The notes beneath the pieces are model-generated. The model saw nothing but the letters and a program-made list of their open reading frames with translations, did no database searches and had not been told where the DNA came from. DNA of 64,000 bases. It comes from Lunularia cruciata. Its lineage: Eukaryota > Streptophyta > Marchantiopsida > Lunulariales > Lunulariaceae. Made by a program: the position numbers and the translations under genes. The stretch lies in contig OX419757.1 in NCBI GenBank assembly GCA_948567375.1, forward strand, positions 74,896,001 through 74,960,000, read 5' to 3'. Positions 59,773 through 64,000 of the stretch are shown piece by piece (within the stretch, counting starts at the first letter, position 1; every line of letters begins with the position of its first letter).

Positions 59773-59817
59773 TATTGATCACTCCGGACTTGCTGGTGCA
59801 GACCGGTGGCTGCACAA

Positions 59818-59833
59818 GATTGGTGGGGGTGAA
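59818..59833 (+). promoter_or_regulatory. Element B polypurine tract
   Basis: GATTGGTGGGGGTGAA is immediately followed by TGTCCTCCAG, the 3' LTR start. Confidence 0.7.
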
Positions 59834-62391
59834 TGTCCTCCAGAAAATTGAACACATTTAACCTTGAGGTTTGATGTGCAAGTTTAGAAGTTGTTTAGGG
59901 GTCATGTTCAATGGGTTTCAGGAGTTGGTTTGCTGCTACCTTGCCGCGGGAGATATTTACTATGTTATGGTGAAGTCGGGAAAAAGTTGTCGTGTTATTA
60001 GCTTGAGGATTTTGTTTGTGTGGCTGGAGCTGAGAAATAATGTTAGGTTATATGAGCTCAGGTATTTTATGTTATTGGAGTGAAGAGCATTTTCCTTGGT
60101 GGAGGAGCAAAAGGAATTTAGTGGGAAAAGAAGGCTGAGGAGAATGTTTCCAGAGAGAACTTGTTGTGGACAAGCTACAGGGGAAAAAACTTTGGGAGCC
60201 CTTTTGCTAGGAAAAATCAGTAAGGAAGAGTTTTCGAGTAGGCAAAGACCTCTATGAGGAGTGAGAAGGAAGAAAATTAGGGAGAAAGGGCTTGGAGTGG
60301 GGAGAGGGTAGGAAGAAGCTTTGAAGGATATTTGAGGGCTAAGACAGACCAGAGGAGGGGAAAGAGAAAGAAATCTAAGAGGGAAAAATGATTGGTTGGG
60401 GAGTGGTTGTTTAGGGAAGCAATTTTTGCAAGAAAGAGAGGTGTGGATGGTGAGTTGCAGCAGGAAGGAAAAATTTTGCAGGGAAGAGAGAAGTGGATGG
60501 TAAGTGGCAGCAGGAAGGAAAAATTTTGCAAGAAAGAAGGAGTGGGTTGGTGAGTGGCTGTTTAGGGAAGCAATTTTTGCAGGAAAGAGAGGTGTGGATG
60601 GTGAGTTGCAGCAGGAAGGAAAAATTTTGCAGGAAAGAAGGAGTGGGTTGGTAAGTGGCAGCAGGAAGGGGAATTTTTGCATGGAGATTTATAGGAGAGT
60701 GAGGGCTTGGTGAGACTGAGAATTTTCACAGGAATGAAGGCTTGGTAGAGCGCAGAGAGAGAGAGAGAGAGAGAAGTTCTCAAAGGGCAGAGCAAATGTG
60801 CACAAGAGTGAAGGCTTGGTGAGACAAAAAAATTTGCAGGAATGAAGGCTTGACAGAGCTAGGAGAGAGAGAGAGAAATTCTCAAAGGACATAGCAAATG
60901 AGCAAGAGAGTGAGGGCTTGGTGAGACCGAGATTTTTGCAGGAATGAAGGTTGGACAGAGCTAGGGCAGAGAGAGAAAAATTCTCAAAGGATAGAGCAGA
61001 TGAGCAGGAGATTGAGGGCTTGGTGAGATTGATAATTTTCACAAGAATGAAGGCTTGGTAGAGCTAGGGCAAAGAGAGAGAAGCTCTCAAAGGGCAAAGC
61101 AAATGTGCAAGAGAGTGAAGGCTTGGTGAGACAAAAAAAAATGTGTGAATGAAGGCTTGACAGAGCTAGGAGAGAGAGAAAGAAGTTCTCAAAGGGCAAA
61201 GCAAATGTACACAAGAGTGAAGGCTTGGTGAGACAAAAAAATTTGCAGGAATGAAGGCTTGATAGAGCTAAGAAAGAGAGAGAATTCTCAAAGGACAGAG
61301 CAGATGAACAAGAGAGTGAGTGCTTGGTGAGACTGAGATTTTTGCAGGAACAAAGGCTGGATAGAGCTAGGGTAGAGAGAGAGAAAATCTCAAAGGACAG
61401 AGCAGATGAGCAGGAGAGTGAAGGCTTGGTGAGACTGGGATTTTTGCAGGAATGAAGGCTTGACAGAGCTAGGGCAGAGAGAGAGAAGCTCTCAAAGGTC
61501 AAAGCAAATGTGCAGAAGAGTAAAGGCCTAGAAATATTTGCCCTAGACAGGAGGGGCTGCAAAGAGTGGAGAGAATTTTTGAAGGCTTGTGCATGGGCTG
61601 TGGCAAGACAAGGAGAAGTGAAGAAATTCCGAGAAGGTGTGGCTCGCACTGTTACATCAAGAAGAGAGAAATTTTTGAAGTGGCTTGGGAGCTATGACAA
61701 GACAGAGAGGTGAAGTCTCAAGGTGATTCAGCCAGACCAGGAGAGAGGACTTGGAGAGATTCACAAAAAAATGACAGCAAAAATAGGAAAACAACGTGCT
61801 GTAAAAAATAGTGTTTAACATGGCTGAATTCATTTCATCTATTATGTGCTTGGCAGTTAAAACTTTGGTTGTGATTATTGTTTAGTTTGGATCAAATTAG
61901 TTCTCCCCAAGATTGTACATTGTTAAGGCTGGTATTGTGATGTATACACTGGTTCTCATGATTAAATGTGGATATATTGGTCCGTGAAAGTCAAGGAGAG
62001 GACTCCATTCTCGGAGCTCATCGTCATGCTATATACACAGGTCTTTGCACTAGCCTGGTTGGTGACCTGAACTGGGCATGGGCTTGTGACTCGTTAGGCA
62101 AAACCCACCACCGTCCCATTACATTTGAACCCAATGATGACAAACTTGGGCATCACTTAGCGAATCTGAAGATCAAGAATCTCCAATCAAAGCCAACACG
62201 AGAAACCTTCTGGAGGAACCTGCACTCAGGGAAAGTCATGTCTAGGTTGCTCCATCAAGAAGGAGACCGGCAAGAGCAAAGAACACAATAGGGCCTGGTT
62301 ACAAGATGCTAGAACCGTTGATAACAAAGCACTCTAAGCACAAGCAGTCATGTGCCCGGTGCACTCTTGAGACCAACAATTCCCCATGATA
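59834..62391 (+). repeat. Element B 3' LTR, about 2.56 kb
   Basis: Matches 48453-51104, with the same eight GGCTTGGTGAGAC-type units (60.70-61.43 kb) but short GA runs. It ends ...CCCCATGATA, where the 5' copy has ...GACA. It contains an ORF at 61968-62291. Confidence 0.9.
61968..62291 (+). CDS. ORF inside the 3' LTR of element B (107 codons)
   Basis: It includes LVGDLNWAWACDSLGKTHH, EPNDDKLGHHLANLKIKN and HQEGDRQEQRTQ. The 5' LTR copy has the same frame with two stops (TATACA to TATAGA region near 50,745 and a TAG near 50,923). Not a recognised domain. It may be leader sequence rather than a protein. Confidence 0.25.
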   Translation: MDILVRESQGEDSILGAHRHAIYTGLCTSLVGDLNWAWACDSLGKTHHRPITFEPNDDKLGHHLANLKIKNLQSKPTRETFWRNLHSGKVMSRLLHQEGDRQEQRTQ

Positions 62392-62415
62392 CCGGTTGTA
62401 ACTTATGGAGAATGG

Positions 62416-63330
62416 TGGATGTGTTGCATCTATGTGTTAATCAATTAGATAAATTGAGAGTAATGGGATAGAGTAGTAGCTATGGCAAAAATATTGGATG
62501 TTATCCTTATGATGCAACAACAAATTGAGCACCTTACTTGATTGTTGGGTGAACAAGAGCAACAACAACAAAAACATACAAAGAGAGCACCAGTTTGAGA
62601 TGGAGAAGATCATATTCAATTTCCAAATCCAAGGTGTTTGAAGGCAAGAATCTTCTGTGAATAGTGGAGAATTTTGTGTTTGATTGCAAATGTTACTTTG
62701 AAGCCACCAATCTTCAAGATCAACGGAAACAGATTCTCTTGGCTTCTAGCCAATTGGATGGTGTGGCAAAACTTTGGTGACGCTTCCAAGTAGAGCAAGC
62801 TGAATGAAAGATTGTTGCACTAGTTTTGACATATAAAAAATTCAAGGATGCAATACTTGGTTGATTTTAAATTATAAATGTCACACGAGATAAACTAGCG
62901 AAGTTGAAGCAGATTGGCTCTATAAGGAGCTACATCACACAATTTCAGAACATCATCATGCAAATTCTAGATATACAAGAAGGTGAAGTTTTGGATCAAT
63001 TTGTGCGGGGATTGAAGGCACAAACCAAATTGAAAGTGACCATACGGGAACCACAAAATGTAGAAGAAGTCATGCAATTTGATGAGCGCTTTGACTCCTT
63101 GGTTGTGACAACTTGGTCTTGACCTTTTGACCTCCACAAAGCCTACCAATACATTACACACGGGTGGAGGAACCGGTATCAATGGAGATTGATGCTATCC
63201 AATAGAGACCACTTGGTACAACAAATAGAGAAAGATTATGATAAAATGAAGGTTGTTTTTATTGTCACCAAGTTGGACATTTCATTGCTAAATGTCCACT
63301 CAAGAATAGGCAACCTCGACAAATTGCCTA
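62416..63330 (+). pseudogene. Element C gag with zinc knuckle, broken
   Basis: Pieces are readable in several frames. Notable is ORF 62904-63122 with RSYITQFQNIIMQILDIQEG and LDQFVRGLKAQTKLKVTI, a typical retrotransposon gag pattern. The CCHC knuckle CFYCHQVGHFIAKC is at 63254-63295 with all four ligands. Stops lie between the pieces. Confidence 0.7.
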
Positions 63331-63488
63331 GATGAAGTTTATGGAACAAAATGATCACAAAAACAAGGAATCCCAGTAGGAGATTTTTAGCCGTCTATTG
63401 GGAGCTTGATTAGTTCCAATGGAATTGAAGGCTCAACCTATGCAAGTTTGTTTCGCTTGCAAGGTACGATATCTAATCGGCTTATAAG

Positions 63489-63761
63489 ATTTTGGTTGAT
63501 TCTGGAAGTTTAGAGAATTGCATGTCTATGCTAGTAGCAAAAGAATTGGATATTCTTATCAAGCCAATGATTGGAAGTAGATTGATGATGGCGGATGGTA
63601 GAAAGGGTTCTGCATTCCGTACCTCATATCCTATTACTTTTAAGATTGGGAAGGAGTATTTGGAGTGCATGAGGTTTGTAGTGGCACCTCTACACTATGA
63701 TGTCATTCTAGGACTACATTGGCTTGAACATCATAAGGTTCAATTTGATTGGACCCGATGA
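63489..63761 (+). pseudogene. Element C aspartic protease
   Basis: An open stretch with the active-site ILVDSGSLENCMS (Asp-Ser-Gly at 63498-63506) and the second block YDVILGLHWLEHHKVQFDW, as in Ty3/gypsy retropepsins. Frames change before and after it. The rest of pol is outside the window. Confidence 0.75.
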
Positions 63762-64000
63762 CAAATTCAAGTATAACACCAAGGTAGGAGTTTTTAATTA
63801 GGTTGTCTGTCACCTTTGAGTAAGACACCTGAGAATAGTCAATCCTAGGATGGAAAGTTTGTTGAGAAGGTAGCTATAGAGCATACCTTGAAGGAAGAGG
63901 AGCCCCAAGATGGGAAATTTGCCAAGAAGGCAATCATGGAGCAACCTTTGAAGAGAGGTGAGTCCCTAGATGGGAAGTTTGTTAGTGAAGTAGCCATAGA
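63762..64000 (+). other. Element C, downstream of protease
   Basis: A repeated motif of about 60 bp (GATGGGAAATTTG / GATGGGAAGTTTG) is visible at 63,850-63,990, coding for repeated DGKF-like pieces. The function is unknown and the sequence is cut by the window end. Confidence 0.35.

Noticed and set aside
59960-60682. 240-codon minus-strand ORF rich in Ser, Leu and Pro
   Set aside because: It is the antisense of purine-rich tandem units in the 3' LTR of B. It is low complexity and has a shorter counterpart in the 5' LTR. No codon signal.
60984-61649. 221-codon minus-strand ORF with repeated TKPSL-CTFAL units
   Set aside because: Antisense translation of the roughly 100-bp tandem units of the LTR of B; the apparent protein repeats just mirror the DNA repeat.

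Overview
The window looks like nuclear DNA of a land plant. It has one intron-rich secreted subtilase gene of plant architecture, several Ty3/gypsy LTR retrotransposons nested in each other, long AT-rich intergenic stretches and a short TTTAGGG-type motif. The pol proteins of one retroelement family resemble the Athila/Tat (OTA) branch of plant Ty3/gypsy. The lineage cannot be fixed from the sequence alone; the retroelement relic at the left edge and the overall texture would suit a non-flowering plant, but that is a weak inference. I see no bacterial operons, CRISPR arrays, rRNA or tRNA genes.

Layout. 1-1.07 kb: broken C-terminal end of a retroelement-type protein, possibly a restriction-like-endonuclease domain. 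1.1-7 kb: AT-rich, with an 81-bp tandem duplication and a perfect 31-bp inverted repeat. 7-11.35 kb (minus): decayed gag/coiled-coil-like coding matter, headed by a promoter-bearing repeat here called R1. 12.36-28.12 kb: old, decayed Ty3/gypsy element A (plus), split at 16,404/24,257 by the younger 7.85-kb Ty3/gypsy element D (minus) with 690-bp LTRs. 28.1-34.9 kb: unique intergenic DNA. 34.95-39.98 kb: an apparently intact 11-exon subtilase gene (782 codons by my splice model, one GC-AG intron). 40-47.2 kb: AT-rich intergenic DNA with small tandem duplications and hairpins. 47.26-47.90 kb: second R1 copy. 47.90 kb to the window end: a three-level nest in which element C (tRNA-iMet primer site) is interrupted by element B (LTRs about 2.6 kb, GA-rich), which contains element E (5.86 kb, same family as D).

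How it fits together. Every retroelement copy carries stops or frameshifts, so none looks autonomous. D and E share LTRs, an Asp-tRNA-like primer binding site and an unusual zinc-knuckle ORF upstream of gag. E has lost gag and protease through an internal deletion of about 2 kb. The subtilase is the only convincing host gene. It keeps the catalytic Asp, His, Asn and Ser but departs from plant consensus at several conserved positions next to them. I found no convincing new system. The most distinctive signals are the extra zinc-knuckle ORF with its conserved overlapping frames, the ORFs carried inside long LTRs, and the nest structure.
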